NCBI RefSeq assembly: GCF_002395745.1
Contig: NZ_DGUN01000077.1
Coordinates: 1-58,747, forward strand
Reading direction: 5' to 3'
DNA length: 58,747 nucleotides
From: Fibrobacter sp. UBA4309
GTDB lineage: Bacteria; Fibrobacterota; Fibrobacteria; Fibrobacterales; Fibrobacteraceae
Shown here: positions 9,410 to 17,915 of the stretch, one piece after another
Position numbering within the stretch: position 1 is the stretch's first letter
How the letters are laid out: each line of letters opens with the position of its first letter
Translations under genes and position numbers: made by a program
Notes under the pieces: model-generated
Databases searched by the model: none
The model's input: only the letters and a program-made list of their open reading frames with translations
Told to the model about the DNA's origin: nothing

Positions 9410-10104
9410 TCGTGAATGTCGCGGTTGGCCAGGAATTCGGAAAATCCGCGACCGAACCTATCAAAAAGCAATTCCAAAGGCATGCGTGGCAGTTCGAGCG
9501 TCACGCATTCTTTTTTGTGTTCCTTGCACCAGGTTCCAAAGCTTCCGGGAGTCCCGTAGCCGATATCGGCGACATACGGGAGGCCGAAGACGTCGCCAAG
9601 TTCGCGGACCAGCCCGGTGGCCGCGGGGGCGTCGATACAGCCTATGGGCGAATGCATCGAGACGATGCTTTCCGGGTCGAGTTTCTCGACAAGCGACACG
9701 AGGGCGCGGGTCTCCGGCTCGCTCCCGGCAGAGGTTCCCGGCGAAAGCAGCGTGTCGCGCGGGGCTTCCAGAACGGAGCGCGAAGGAGTCTTGTCGGCAC
9801 TCCAGTTGGACGTGGCAAAGTTGCGGTTCAGGTCGACCCCGTTGGCGTTGCCGCGCGTTCCGAGAGCGACGCCGTCCGGATTGGCGCACAGGACGAACAC
9901 AACGGAGTTGAAATTCGAACGGAACGCGCGCAGGGAACGGCTGAGAAGGAACGTGGTATCCGGTTCTTCGCCGTGGATGGCGGCTACTACCAGCAGCCGG
10001 CATTTGCCAAGACACGGGATGTAGCGCAGCGTCGTCCCGAGGACAGAAACTCCGTAAGCCTCCGATTCCATCTGCAAGATTCCGCGCGTTTCCGGTTCAA
10101 ACAT
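9406..10104 (-). CDS. mpaA: M14-family murein peptide amidase (MpaA-like)
   Basis: A 232-residue zinc carboxypeptidase-fold enzyme. Zinc ligands are in HGEE (about residue 44) and the later His of SMHSPIG; the family motifs NPDG and GVDLNRNF and the catalytic Glu in VTLELP are all present. The closest known role is MpaA, which cuts the D-Glu to meso-diaminopimelate bond of murein tripeptide in the cytoplasm during wall recycling. No signal peptide is visible, in agreement. It lies ten bases after the M15 peptidase gene, giving a wall-peptide processing pair after ruvC. The exact bond cut is inferred from the family. Confidence 0.8.
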   Translation of the reverse strand: MFEPETRGILQMESEAYGVSVLGTTLRYIPCLGKCRLLVVAAIHGEEPDTTFLLSRSLRAFRSNFNSVVFVLCANPDGVALGTRGNANGVDLNRNFATSNWSADKTPSRSVLEAPRDTLLSPGTSAGSEPETRALVSLVEKLDPESIVSMHSPIGCIDAPAATGLVRELGDVFGLPYVADIGYGTPGSFGTWCKEHKKECVTLELPRMPLELLFDRFGRGFSEFLANRDIHD

Positions 10105-10114
10105 CTTCGACCGC

Positions 10115-10792
10115 CTATAGGAAATAGGGATAGATATAGTCTTCGGCGAGGGCGTCCAGGTTCTTGAGCAAGGCGTCTTTGCAGGCGATATCTGTACGTT
10201 CGTAGATGCCGCGAAGCGTTTTTACCGAGAACTGTTCCAGGAGTCTGCGCGATGCGGGAATATGGGCAATATGCCAGCCTTCGGGGCGGATCTTGCCGCG
10301 TCCCGGCACAAACACACGGTTAAATCCAAACGACCTTCCGGAACCGAAGAGCCCGTCGAGGAACGCATGGAACCTGGCGAACATTCCCGTACATTCCGCA
10401 GGAGTCAACTGCACTTCGTAGCCGGGCGGACACGACAGGGCGTCGACCACGTCGATGTCGGTTCCCAGATGGTGGCGACTCGCGCCGGGCAGCGCCGACC
10501 AGGTCAAGATGGCATGCATCAAGTCTTCTTCGCCGCTCGGGCGCTGCATCGGGTTGCCGCTTTCGTCGAGCAGAGGGAGTTCTCCCCTCGCCTTGCGGTT
10601 CCATATCGACAATTGCTTTTCGAAAGGACGGTAAGCAGATTCGAGACGCAGTTCAAACCCGTTCTCGCGGCAGCATTCAATTAATTTATTCAAATCTTCC
10701 GCAATGGCGGAATCGACCAGGTAACCTTTCTGGATTTCTACGAGATCCGGCGAACCGAGGCCGTACGGCAACAGGGCGTTTTCTGTACTCAT
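10115..10792 (-). CDS. M15B D,D-/L,D-carboxypeptidase (VanY/LdcB family)
   Basis: Removes a terminal residue from peptidoglycan stem peptides. The M15B motifs are SAYRPFEKQ, zinc-ligand block SRHHLGTDIDV and GWHIAH with the catalytic/zinc His. I place the start at the ATG overlapping the ruvC stop (ATGA, 10789-10792), giving 225 residues; a longer frame from 10831 would run 43 bases into ruvC. No signal peptide is evident, so it may act on recycled muropeptides with the neighbouring M14 enzyme. Whether it is D,D or L,D specific cannot be told. Confidence 0.85.
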   Translation of the reverse strand: MSTENALLPYGLGSPDLVEIQKGYLVDSAIAEDLNKLIECCRENGFELRLESAYRPFEKQLSIWNRKARGELPLLDESGNPMQRPSGEEDLMHAILTWSALPGASRHHLGTDIDVVDALSCPPGYEVQLTPAECTGMFARFHAFLDGLFGSGRSFGFNRVFVPGRGKIRPEGWHIAHIPASRRLLEQFSVKTLRGIYERTDIACKDALLKNLDALAEDYIYPYFL

Positions 10793-11361
10793 TGGACACT
10801 CCCACCCATTTTTTCTATCAAGTCTTTCCATTGCTGCACCGACGGTTTCTTCTTTTTGCGGGCAGGGATCTTGCCCTTGAGGGCAACGGCGAGCGGGGCC
10901 GGAGTCGCATGCGTCAGCGCGATGGCCAAGGCGTCGGAGGCGTCGAGAGGGAGGTCTCCCGGTTCGATGCCAAGACGGGCGAAGACCATGTTCGCCACAT
11001 GCTCCTTCGAGGCGGAGCCGTCACCGGTTATCGACTGCTTGACCAGTCGGGGCGGATACTCGTTGTAGGTCATGCCACGCTTACGGCAGGCGACGAGAAT
11101 GGCTCCGCGGATGTGGCCGAGCACCAGGGCGCTCTTCGGATTCTTCGCAAAGAATACTCCTTCCATGGCCAGGGCCTGCGGACGGAACTGCTCCACCAGC
11201 TCTTCCAGCTTGGTGACAATTTTCAAGAGGCGATCTTCGAGGGCGCCGGACGCAGGAGCATGGATTACTCCATAAGAGAGCACGCGGAAATCCGTACCGC
11301 TCGCATCGAGGAACGCATATCCGGTCGTAATCGACCCGGGGTCTATGCCGAGAATCACCAT
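10789..11361 (-). CDS. ruvC: Holliday junction endodeoxyribonuclease RuvC
   Basis: Resolves four-way DNA junctions made during recombination, with RuvAB. All four catalytic acids are present: Asp7 in GIDPG, Glu67 in MEGVFF, Asp140 and Asp143 in LDASDALA. At 190 residues it is slightly long because of a basic C-terminal tail (ARKKKKPS). ruvA and ruvB are not adjacent. It heads a minus-strand run with two peptidase genes. A TAAATTTG element ends four bases before the ATG, so the mRNA may be leaderless. It is divergent from the primase-like gene. Confidence 0.96.
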   Translation of the reverse strand: MVILGIDPGSITTGYAFLDASGTDFRVLSYGVIHAPASGALEDRLLKIVTKLEELVEQFRPQALAMEGVFFAKNPKSALVLGHIRGAILVACRKRGMTYNEYPPRLVKQSITGDGSASKEHVANMVFARLGIEPGDLPLDASDALAIALTHATPAPLAVALKGKIPARKKKKPSVQQWKDLIEKMGGSVQ

Positions 11362-11365
11362 ACGA

Positions 11366-11399
11366 CAAATTTACAATTCATTGTGCATTAAATACCAAA
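11366..11399 (-). promoter_or_regulatory. candidate ruvC promoter (TTTG ... TAAATTTG)
   Basis: On the minus strand TTTG (11399-11396) and TAAATTTG (11373-11366) are 22 bases apart and match the Bacteroidota -33/-7 pattern. The -7 element ends only four bases before the ruvC ATG (11361), which puts the expected transcription start at or next to the start codon. Confidence 0.5.
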
Positions 11400-11461
11400 A
11401 TTAGACAAAAAATATCATTCTTTTTTCCTTTTCTTTATTAGATTTTCTAGTGGAGGATATC

Positions 11462-13345
11462 ATGATTATCGACCAAGAACATGCCGGCCTCATACGCATC
11501 AAGACCCATCCGAGACAGTTGGGTATTCCCCTGAGCCGTTGGGGACGAAACCTCATTGCCTGCTGTCCGTTCCACTCTCCCGAAGAGACGTCGCTGTTCT
11601 TCTACGATGCGCTTGGTTATTGGCGTTACCGCTGCCTGCAATGCGGTAGCGAAGGCGACCTGGTCGAATTCGTGATGCGCAGCCGTTTCAATGGCATGGA
11701 AGAACCCCAGGCCAGGGCCGAAGCCATCGAATTCCTCGGCGGTCTGGAAACCGAAAACAACGATACGTTCCAGGATGAACATCCGTGGATCAAGGAAATC
11801 GGCGGCGAGAAATCGAAAGTCCTCGAAAGCTTTGTTCGTTACTGCCACTGGGCCGCCTGCAGGAGTCCGTCTTCGGCAGAATACCTCTCCAGCCGCGGCT
11901 GGAGCATCGGCCAGGCGCAGCTCTACGGCCTCGGCTATTACAGCGGCGACCCCGAGCCGTTCGTGAGCTACTGCATGCTCTCCGGTATCGAACGCCACCA
12001 GATCAGTTTCTACCTGGATAACCTCGAAGCCTATCACGAACCGCGCATCACTATCCCGGCCCGTAACTCCAAGGGACTTATCCATTCCGTCTATGGCCGC
12101 CTGATGGACGACGACAACCATGGGCATCCGTACGTTTCCTATGCATCCGGGCCAAGCGACATCCCGTTCAACATCCAGCCCGACAACGACAAGCCAATTA
12201 TCGTCGAAGGATTCTTCGATGCGCTGACTGCGGACCTCGCCGGCATTCCCGGAGTCGTCTCCACGATGTACCAGGAACTCTCGCTGAGCCACCTGTACAA
12301 GCTCAAGGCCTGTGGCGCCGAATCCGTCACGCTTATCTTGCGCCGCGAGCAGAACCGCAGGGAACAGGAATTCCGTATCCAGCGCTACCTCAAGATGGCC
12401 AAGGAGCTGGATCTGAAGTTTAAGTCCATCGTGCTGCCGAAGGACGAGACTATCGACCAGGTCGTCCGCAAGAACGGAGCCGACCAGCTCATCTCCCTTA
12501 TCGACCAGACCGAAGAAGACACTGTCCATACGCACCGCCGCTCCATGCTGCTGCAGGACATCAAGGAAAACTTTGACACCGCCATGGGTTGTCCGCCCGA
12601 CGTAAGCGTCGGCTACGCCATGAATTCTTTCCCCAAGCTCACGAAGGAAATTGACGGCATCCAGTCAGGGTGTTTCTACGTATCTTCCAGCCCGTTCGGG
12701 CTCAAGACGACGCTCCTTTCGAGCTTCGCCCTCGACTTGCTGAAAAGCAACCCCAAGCTCAAGCTCATCTACCTTGCGCTCGAGACGCCGCGCCGCCAGA
12801 TTTTCGACCGCATGGTCGCCATGATGATCGGCAAGTCCGTGCTCACCGTCCGCAAGCAGAACGAATCTGACGAAGTCAACCAGATGGTTCTCGAAGCGAC
12901 ACGCGACCTCATGGCCTACGTGCGCAGCAACCGACTCGAAATCTGGGAAGACCTGCCGGCATTCGACAATACCGAACTTCTGTCTATCCTCAAGGACGAA
13001 CAGAAGGAACACCCGGACCTCGTCGTCATCATCGACGGCATCGACCATCTCAAGATTTCGGATCGCCCCGACCTTGTCGACATCCACGAACGCCGTTCCT
13101 CTGTCATGCTCGATCTTTACAAGGCACTGGACATTCCGCTGTTCCTCGGCGGCGAACTCATCGATTCCGAAAACGGTCTTGTCGGTCCGCGAGCCTACCT
13201 GCGCGATTCCGACGCCATCTACTGGCTCGAATCCAAGGGCGGGAACCTGTTCCTCACGGTCAATTCCAAGCGTCTCGGATCCAACAATCTCTACCGCGGT
13301 ACGCTTTCCATTGATCCGGAATCCAACAGGATGCAAGAAACCTAA
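11462..13345 (+). CDS. primase-helicase-like protein: CHC2 zinc finger, Toprim-like and DnaB/RecA-like domains
   Basis: 627 residues with the domain order of T7 gp4/Twinkle-type primase-helicases. A CHC2 zinc finger (about 30-75) keeps ligands Cys35, His38, Cys58 and Cys61 (CPFH then CLQCG). A Toprim-like region keeps Glu249 (IIVEGFFDAL), but where DGD should follow the sequence reads LILRREQNRRE, so the DxD pair is missing. A RecA-like domain has a deviant Walker A SSPFGLKTT with Lys415 and a Walker B VVIIDGID with Asp525. A GGAGG site sets the start at 11462, not the GTG inside that site. The last base of its TAA is the first of the next ATG. It is possibly a paralogue with altered function beside the normal DnaG and DnaB. 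Confidence 0.8.
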   Translation: MIIDQEHAGLIRIKTHPRQLGIPLSRWGRNLIACCPFHSPEETSLFFYDALGYWRYRCLQCGSEGDLVEFVMRSRFNGMEEPQARAEAIEFLGGLETENNDTFQDEHPWIKEIGGEKSKVLESFVRYCHWAACRSPSSAEYLSSRGWSIGQAQLYGLGYYSGDPEPFVSYCMLSGIERHQISFYLDNLEAYHEPRITIPARNSKGLIHSVYGRLMDDDNHGHPYVSYASGPSDIPFNIQPDNDKPIIVEGFFDALTADLAGIPGVVSTMYQELSLSHLYKLKACGAESVTLILRREQNRREQEFRIQRYLKMAKELDLKFKSIVLPKDETIDQVVRKNGADQLISLIDQTEEDTVHTHRRSMLLQDIKENFDTAMGCPPDVSVGYAMNSFPKLTKEIDGIQSGCFYVSSSPFGLKTTLLSSFALDLLKSNPKLKLIYLALETPRRQIFDRMVAMMIGKSVLTVRKQNESDEVNQMVLEATRDLMAYVRSNRLEIWEDLPAFDNTELLSILKDEQKEHPDLVVIIDGIDHLKISDRPDLVDIHERRSSVMLDLYKALDIPLFLGGELIDSENGLVGPRAYLRDSDAIYWLESKGGNLFLTVNSKRLGSNNLYRGTLSIDPESNRMQET

Positions 13346-14562
13346 TGCCGGGCGTATCAAGACCGTTCACCATCGTCGACTTCAACAACTTCTGGAGTCC
13401 TTCCGGAGGCGGAGTCCGCAGATACCACCTGCAAAAGATGGCCTTCTACGAGAACATCGAACAGAACTGCCCTGCACAGGACATCCTGTCGGTTTTCGTG
13501 ATGCCCGACAGCAAGACATTCACGGAACAGCGCAACGACAACCTCATCATCGAACATGTCGAAGCTTTCCGCTTCCCCGGAAACTGGGAATACCGCTTTA
13601 TATGGAAACGTTCGCAGATCATCCCGATTCTTTCGCGTTACCTGCCCGACGTCATTGAAGTCGGCTCCCCGTATATATTGCCCACGGTCGTACGCCATGC
13701 GGCCAAAAAGGTTTCGCCAGATTCCGCCCTTGTCGGATTCTGGCATGCCGATTTTCCGGTTACGTATGTCGGAAGGCCCGTCGCCAAGAAGCTCGGAGCC
13801 AAAATCGGTACGTTCAGCCGCAACAGGGCTTTCTGGTACGCTCGCAAGGAATACAAGGATTTCGACTGCATACAAGCTTCTTCGAAAGAAGCCATGGCCC
13901 GTCTCAAAAAGAACGGCCTCCCCGACCCACAATGGATTCCGCTCGGCTGCGATATCGGGATGTTTTCCCCGTCAAAGCGCGACGAAGCGCTTGTAACACA
14001 GCTGAAAGACGGCAATCCGGAACGGCTGACCATATTTTTCCCGCACAGGCACTGCAACGAAAAGGGCGTCGACCTGGTTCTCGGGGCATACGACATTCTC
14101 GTGAAGGAACTCGGCCACGAGCCCGCCATCGTCTTTGCCGGCACGGGTCCGAGTCTTCCGCTTGTCCAGGAAGCCGCCGAAAAATACAGACATATCCAAT
14201 ACATCGGCTTCGTGAATTCCGTCGACGAAATGGCCCGCTATTACGCCAGCGTCGACATGGGACTCGCCCTTTCTGGCTGGGAAACCTTCGGACTTTCTAT
14301 CCTCGAAAGCATGGCTAGCGGGAATGCCCTTGTCGGGGCCGCCGCAGGCGCCGCATTCGAACACGTCACCGAATCCGGTGCCGGTACGGTTCTCAAGGAA
14401 CGCACGCCGCAGGCTCTCGCCGACGCCATTGTCGAACTCTACCATTCCGACCTGCAGGCGATGAAGCTCAAGGCTCGCGCCTATGCCGAAAAGTTCAGCT
14501 GGAATGAATGCTTTACGCGGCAGCTGAACCTCTACCGCAAAATCGCCCAAAATAAAACTTAA
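13345..14562 (+). CDS. GT4-family glycosyltransferase
   Basis: 405 residues with a GT-B fold pattern. The N-terminal part has a glycine-rich acceptor loop (SPSGGGVRRYH); the C-terminal nucleotide-sugar domain has the HCNEKGVDLVLGAY segment and the EX7E motif (Glu313 and Glu321 in WETFGLSILESM). It should transfer a sugar from an activated donor to a glycan or lipid at the cytoplasmic face. It starts within the stop of the primase-like gene (TAATG) and is 17 bases ahead of a second glycosyltransferase, so all three are cotranscribed. Donor and acceptor are unknown. Confidence 0.88.
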   Translation: MPGVSRPFTIVDFNNFWSPSGGGVRRYHLQKMAFYENIEQNCPAQDILSVFVMPDSKTFTEQRNDNLIIEHVEAFRFPGNWEYRFIWKRSQIIPILSRYLPDVIEVGSPYILPTVVRHAAKKVSPDSALVGFWHADFPVTYVGRPVAKKLGAKIGTFSRNRAFWYARKEYKDFDCIQASSKEAMARLKKNGLPDPQWIPLGCDIGMFSPSKRDEALVTQLKDGNPERLTIFFPHRHCNEKGVDLVLGAYDILVKELGHEPAIVFAGTGPSLPLVQEAAEKYRHIQYIGFVNSVDEMARYYASVDMGLALSGWETFGLSILESMASGNALVGAAAGAAFEHVTESGAGTVLKERTPQALADAIVELYHSDLQAMKLKARAYAEKFSWNECFTRQLNLYRKIAQNKT

Positions 14563-14579
14563 CCCGTCTACAACCGACT

Positions 14580-15512
14580 ATGATTCCCAACCGTCTTATC
14601 TTTATCTGGCTCGGACAGAAGTTTCCCTGGAGCGGGGGCATCGCCATCCGTTCCGCATTCCAGGTACAGAAGCCGCAATCCATCTGGCTTGTCCACGAAG
14701 GCATGAAGCAGGAAGGCGACGGCTGGGAACTCATCAAGGACATCCCGGGACTAGAAGTCATCCCGGTAGAAGACTCGCATTTCGACGGCCTGAATGACGA
14801 CGGACTGTGTCTCAAGCTCTTCAAGGAGCTGAAGGCCCCTGCGAGCAGGGCGAACCTGTTGCGCCTGGCATTGCTGTTCAAGTACGGCGGCGTATACCTG
14901 GATACCGACATCATTGCAGTGAAGCCGTTCAACGACCTGCTCGAATACGAAGGCTTTATCGGCGTCGAACCGGTGGCGCTCCCCGCCGACCTTTTCAAGG
15001 GCATCAATCCGTTCCGCTGGATTTACTGCGGGCTGCAATTCGCCTTCCGTGAGTTCTGCGCGCGCCTGCCGGGCGGCTACAGGCTGTTCCGTTTGGCGGA
15101 ACGCGGCTTTTCTGCGTCCGTGAACAACGCGGTCATCGGGGCGGAACCCGGCAACGGAACTATCCACCAGGCTTTCCAGTACATCAAGACGATGCCGGAA
15201 GCCGAAAGGCTCAAACGTTACAGGCTCGGGACCCGCCTGATGCAGAACGTCACGCACAACAAGAGTTCCAAGTCCATGCTTGTGTTGCCGGCAAGGTTTT
15301 TCTACCCTCTCGGCCCCGAAATCAGCGCACACTGGTTTAAACCGAAGACCAACAACAAGTTAGATAAGCTAATCCTGAAGGACACGAGAATCGTGCATTG
15401 GTACAACTCTGTCGAAGGACGATTCTTGAAAACAAAGGTGTCTGCGGAATGGGTCGAAAAGAATCCGACTACCGCCTTCAGCGCGCTCGCAAAAGAATTT
15501 GCAGAACCTTAA
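14580..15512 (+). CDS. GT32-type glycosyltransferase (DXD sugar-binding)
   Basis: 310 residues starting MIPNRLIFIWLGQKFPW, the usual opening of DXD-motif (GT32/Gly_transf_sug) transferases. The core NLLRLALLFKYGGVYLDTDI carries the DXD pair Asp108 and Asp110 that binds metal and nucleotide-sugar. The late IVHWYNSVEGRF segment resembles the family's C-terminal HxxxxSW-like region. No signal or membrane span. It follows the GT4 gene by 17 bases and probably adds another sugar to the same glycan. Confidence 0.85.
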   Translation: MIPNRLIFIWLGQKFPWSGGIAIRSAFQVQKPQSIWLVHEGMKQEGDGWELIKDIPGLEVIPVEDSHFDGLNDDGLCLKLFKELKAPASRANLLRLALLFKYGGVYLDTDIIAVKPFNDLLEYEGFIGVEPVALPADLFKGINPFRWIYCGLQFAFREFCARLPGGYRLFRLAERGFSASVNNAVIGAEPGNGTIHQAFQYIKTMPEAERLKRYRLGTRLMQNVTHNKSSKSMLVLPARFFYPLGPEISAHWFKPKTNNKLDKLILKDTRIVHWYNSVEGRFLKTKVSAEWVEKNPTTAFSALAKEFAEP

Positions 15513-15543
15513 GAAAATATTATCTGGTTTCGTGTTTTTTTAC

Positions 15544-15551
15544 TACATTTG
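15544..15551 (+). promoter_or_regulatory. candidate -7 element TACATTTG
   Basis: Perfect TAnnTTTG in the 46-base gap after the GT32 gene, ending seven bases before the ATG of the SRPBCC gene. No good -33 element is seen at the expected distance, so this is only partial support for a promoter. Confidence 0.4.
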
Positions 15552-15558
15552 AGATAGT

Positions 15559-16053
15559 ATGGTACAGATAAGTCAAACATCGTGGCAAGAGTATTCGCTT
15601 CCCAACGTCCTGGAAACGCTACGCTACGCACCGATGAACCTGGCCATATCCAAAACCCCGATCCTCCACTACACCCTGCCAGGCGAACTTGCTCCCGGAG
15701 CAAGTGTCAACTACCACATTCAGTGTGGCTTCAAGGCTATAAAGTGGACCGGCATTATCAGTTCCTTCGCCGACAACAAGATTACCGTCCGCCTGGGCGA
15801 CGGGCCGTTCCGCGGTTTTACCGCAAGCCATCTCTTTGTTTCGGAAGGCACCATGACCGCCTGCTACGACGAATTCTCGTTCCAGGGATTCACCTCGATT
15901 CCCGAAGATGTCTTTGCCGGAATCGCCGAAAAGACTAGCATTGTCTACGGCATTCAGGCCCGCAAGAGCGCCCGCGACATCATTCTCGCCGTAGAAGCCC
16001 AGAAAAAGACGCAGGTTTTCGAGACCCTGGACCAGAACGTCTCCGCAGGCTAG
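15559..16053 (+). CDS. SRPBCC-fold (polyketide cyclase/coenzyme-Q-binding-like) protein
   Basis: 164 residues with the START/SRPBCC pattern: an early strand (WQEYSLPNVLETLRYAPMNL), the strand run AIKWTGIISSFADNKITVRL, then PFRGFTASHLFVSEGTMTAC and DEFSFQGF, and a C-terminal helix. Proteins of this fold bind hydrophobic ligands such as lipids, polyketides or quinones. It precedes the UbiD-type decarboxylase gene by 23 bases, so a link to quinone or isoprenoid-aromatic metabolism is tempting but inferred. No catalytic residues can be assigned. Confidence 0.7.
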   Translation: MVQISQTSWQEYSLPNVLETLRYAPMNLAISKTPILHYTLPGELAPGASVNYHIQCGFKAIKWTGIISSFADNKITVRLGDGPFRGFTASHLFVSEGTMTACYDEFSFQGFTSIPEDVFAGIAEKTSIVYGIQARKSARDIILAVEAQKKTQVFETLDQNVSAG

Positions 16054-16076
16054 CACATCCCGGAGATAGGTTTCCC

Positions 16077-17915
16077 ATGAGCCGCAATCTCAGACAGGCG
16101 CTGCTGGAACTTGAAAAAGCAGGCATGCTCAAACGCATCCGCGAAGAAGTCGACCCCTACCTCGAAATGGCAGAAATCGCAAGGCAGGCCTACGACAACA
16201 ATGGCCCCGCGCTCCTGTTCGAAAAGGTCAAGGGAAGCCGTTTCCAGGCGGCAGCGAATATTTTCGGCTCCAAGGAGCGCATGGATTTCCTTTTCCGCAG
16301 GACCATCGAAAGCACGCGCCTGGCGGTACAGTTCAAGTCGAATCCGGTAGATTTTTTCAGGCACGCCTCGCCCGCCAAGTTACTGAAGGCCGCCGCGGCA
16401 GGGATCCATTCTCTCCCGAAACGCTCCGGAAGCATCCGCAGCTTCGAGGAATGCAGCCTCGCCGACCTGCCGCAAATCGTCTGCTGGCCCGAAGACGGCG
16501 GAGCGTTCATCACGCTGCCGCTCGTAGCGACACTCCCTAGCGAGAACGGGAACATATTGCAGACAAACCTGGGCATGTACCGCATCCAGATTTCGGGAAA
16601 CGACTACGGCAAGGACGAATGCGGTATCCATTACCAGATTAACCGCGACATCGCCGCCCACCACCAGAAGGCCCTGAACGAAAACCGCGCACTCAAGGTG
16701 AGCATTTTCATTGGCGGCGACCCGGCACACACTATCGCCGCGATCACGCCCATGCCCGAGAAGCTTTCGGAACTCACGCTAGCAGGCATGCTTTCTGGCA
16801 GCCGGTTCCGCTATTTCATGCACGAAGGCTATATCGTTTCTAGCGATGCGGAATTTTGTATCTTGGGAGAGATGGCTCCAGACTTGAAACCAGAAGGACC
16901 GTTCGGCGACCACATCGGTTACTATTCCGGCAAGCACGAATTTCCCTACCTTCGTGTAAAAAAGGTCCTCTGCAAGAAAGGCGCCGTTTACCCGTTTACC
17001 GCCGTCGGCCGCCCCCCGAAAGAAGACACCCAGTTCGGCAACTTTGTACACGAGCTGACCCGCCCCATGGTGCCGTCATCGCTCCCCGGAGTCCATGCCG
17101 TCCACGCCGTCGACGAAGCCGGAGTCCACCCGCTCTGCCTTGCCATCGGCAGCGAGAGGTTCCTTCCGTACGCCCGTCCGGAAGACCGCGAACCCATGGA
17201 ACTCCTGAAAACGGCAAACGCTCTCCTGGGATTCAACCAGGTCAGCCTGAGCAAATACCTGTTGCTCGCCGCCAAAGAAGACAATCCGTCCCTGGATACG
17301 GCCAATATCCCGGAATTTTTTGCGCACATCCTGGAAAGGATCGACTTCACGCGCGATTTGCATTTCCAGACATCCACGACAATCGATACGCTAGACTACA
17401 CCGGCACAAGCCTCAATCACGGTTCAAAGCTCGTGATAACGGTGGCAGGCCCCAAGCGTCGTGAACTCCGGGAAAACGACTCAGATCTCAAGAGCCTCAA
17501 CCTCCCTACAGGATTCCCGGTTGCAAAAATCGCGATGAAAGGCGTCTTAGCCATACAGGGCAACGGCGATATCATGGCACTGGTCGAAGCGTTCAATGGC
17601 TGGGATTACCGCGAGAACTATCCCTGGATAAGCGTTGTCGACAATCTCGGAAACATCGGCGGGAGCGACGCGAAAAAGAGTCTCGCTGACTTCTTGTGGA
17701 TAACGTTTACGCGTTCCGACCCCGCCCAGGACATCTATGGAGTCGACGCCCATTTCGTAGACAAGCATTGGGCAATCCAGGCACCGCTCGTTGTCGACGC
17801 CCGAACAAAGCCGCGTCACCAGAAGCCGCTCGACGTCCCGGACAGCGTCGCACAGGCGGCCACCAAGATTCTCGAAAGAGCGGGCATCCCTGCAAGGGAG
17901 GGGCATGCGCGCTAG
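16077..17915 (+). CDS. UbiD-family (prenylated-FMN) decarboxylase
   Basis: 612 residues, the length expected for UbiD enzymes. Family blocks are NLRQALLELEKAGML at the start, LQTNLGMYRIQISGNDYGKD, GIHYQINRDIAAHH, the LGEMAPDLKPEGPFGDHIGY region that lines the prenyl-FMN site, and PFTAVGRPPKEDT. UbiD proteins decarboxylate aromatic or unsaturated acids with prenylated FMN made by UbiX; in quinone synthesis this is 3-polyprenyl-4-hydroxybenzoate or the analogous acid of the futalosine menaquinone route. The ubiX partner is not in this window. Substrate is therefore open. The next gene begins inside the 3' end (11-base overlap). Confidence 0.88.
   Translation: MSRNLRQALLELEKAGMLKRIREEVDPYLEMAEIARQAYDNNGPALLFEKVKGSRFQAAANIFGSKERMDFLFRRTIESTRLAVQFKSNPVDFFRHASPAKLLKAAAAGIHSLPKRSGSIRSFEECSLADLPQIVCWPEDGGAFITLPLVATLPSENGNILQTNLGMYRIQISGNDYGKDECGIHYQINRDIAAHHQKALNENRALKVSIFIGGDPAHTIAAITPMPEKLSELTLAGMLSGSRFRYFMHEGYIVSSDAEFCILGEMAPDLKPEGPFGDHIGYYSGKHEFPYLRVKKVLCKKGAVYPFTAVGRPPKEDTQFGNFVHELTRPMVPSSLPGVHAVHAVDEAGVHPLCLAIGSERFLPYARPEDREPMELLKTANALLGFNQVSLSKYLLLAAKEDNPSLDTANIPEFFAHILERIDFTRDLHFQTSTTIDTLDYTGTSLNHGSKLVITVAGPKRRELRENDSDLKSLNLPTGFPVAKIAMKGVLAIQGNGDIMALVEAFNGWDYRENYPWISVVDNLGNIGGSDAKKSLADFLWITFTRSDPAQDIYGVDAHFVDKHWAIQAPLVVDARTKPRHQKPLDVPDSVAQAATKILERAGIPAREGHAR

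Noticed and set aside
11450..11461. GTG at 11450 as start of the primase-like gene
   Set aside because: The GTG overlaps the GGAGG ribosome site that serves the ATG at 11462.
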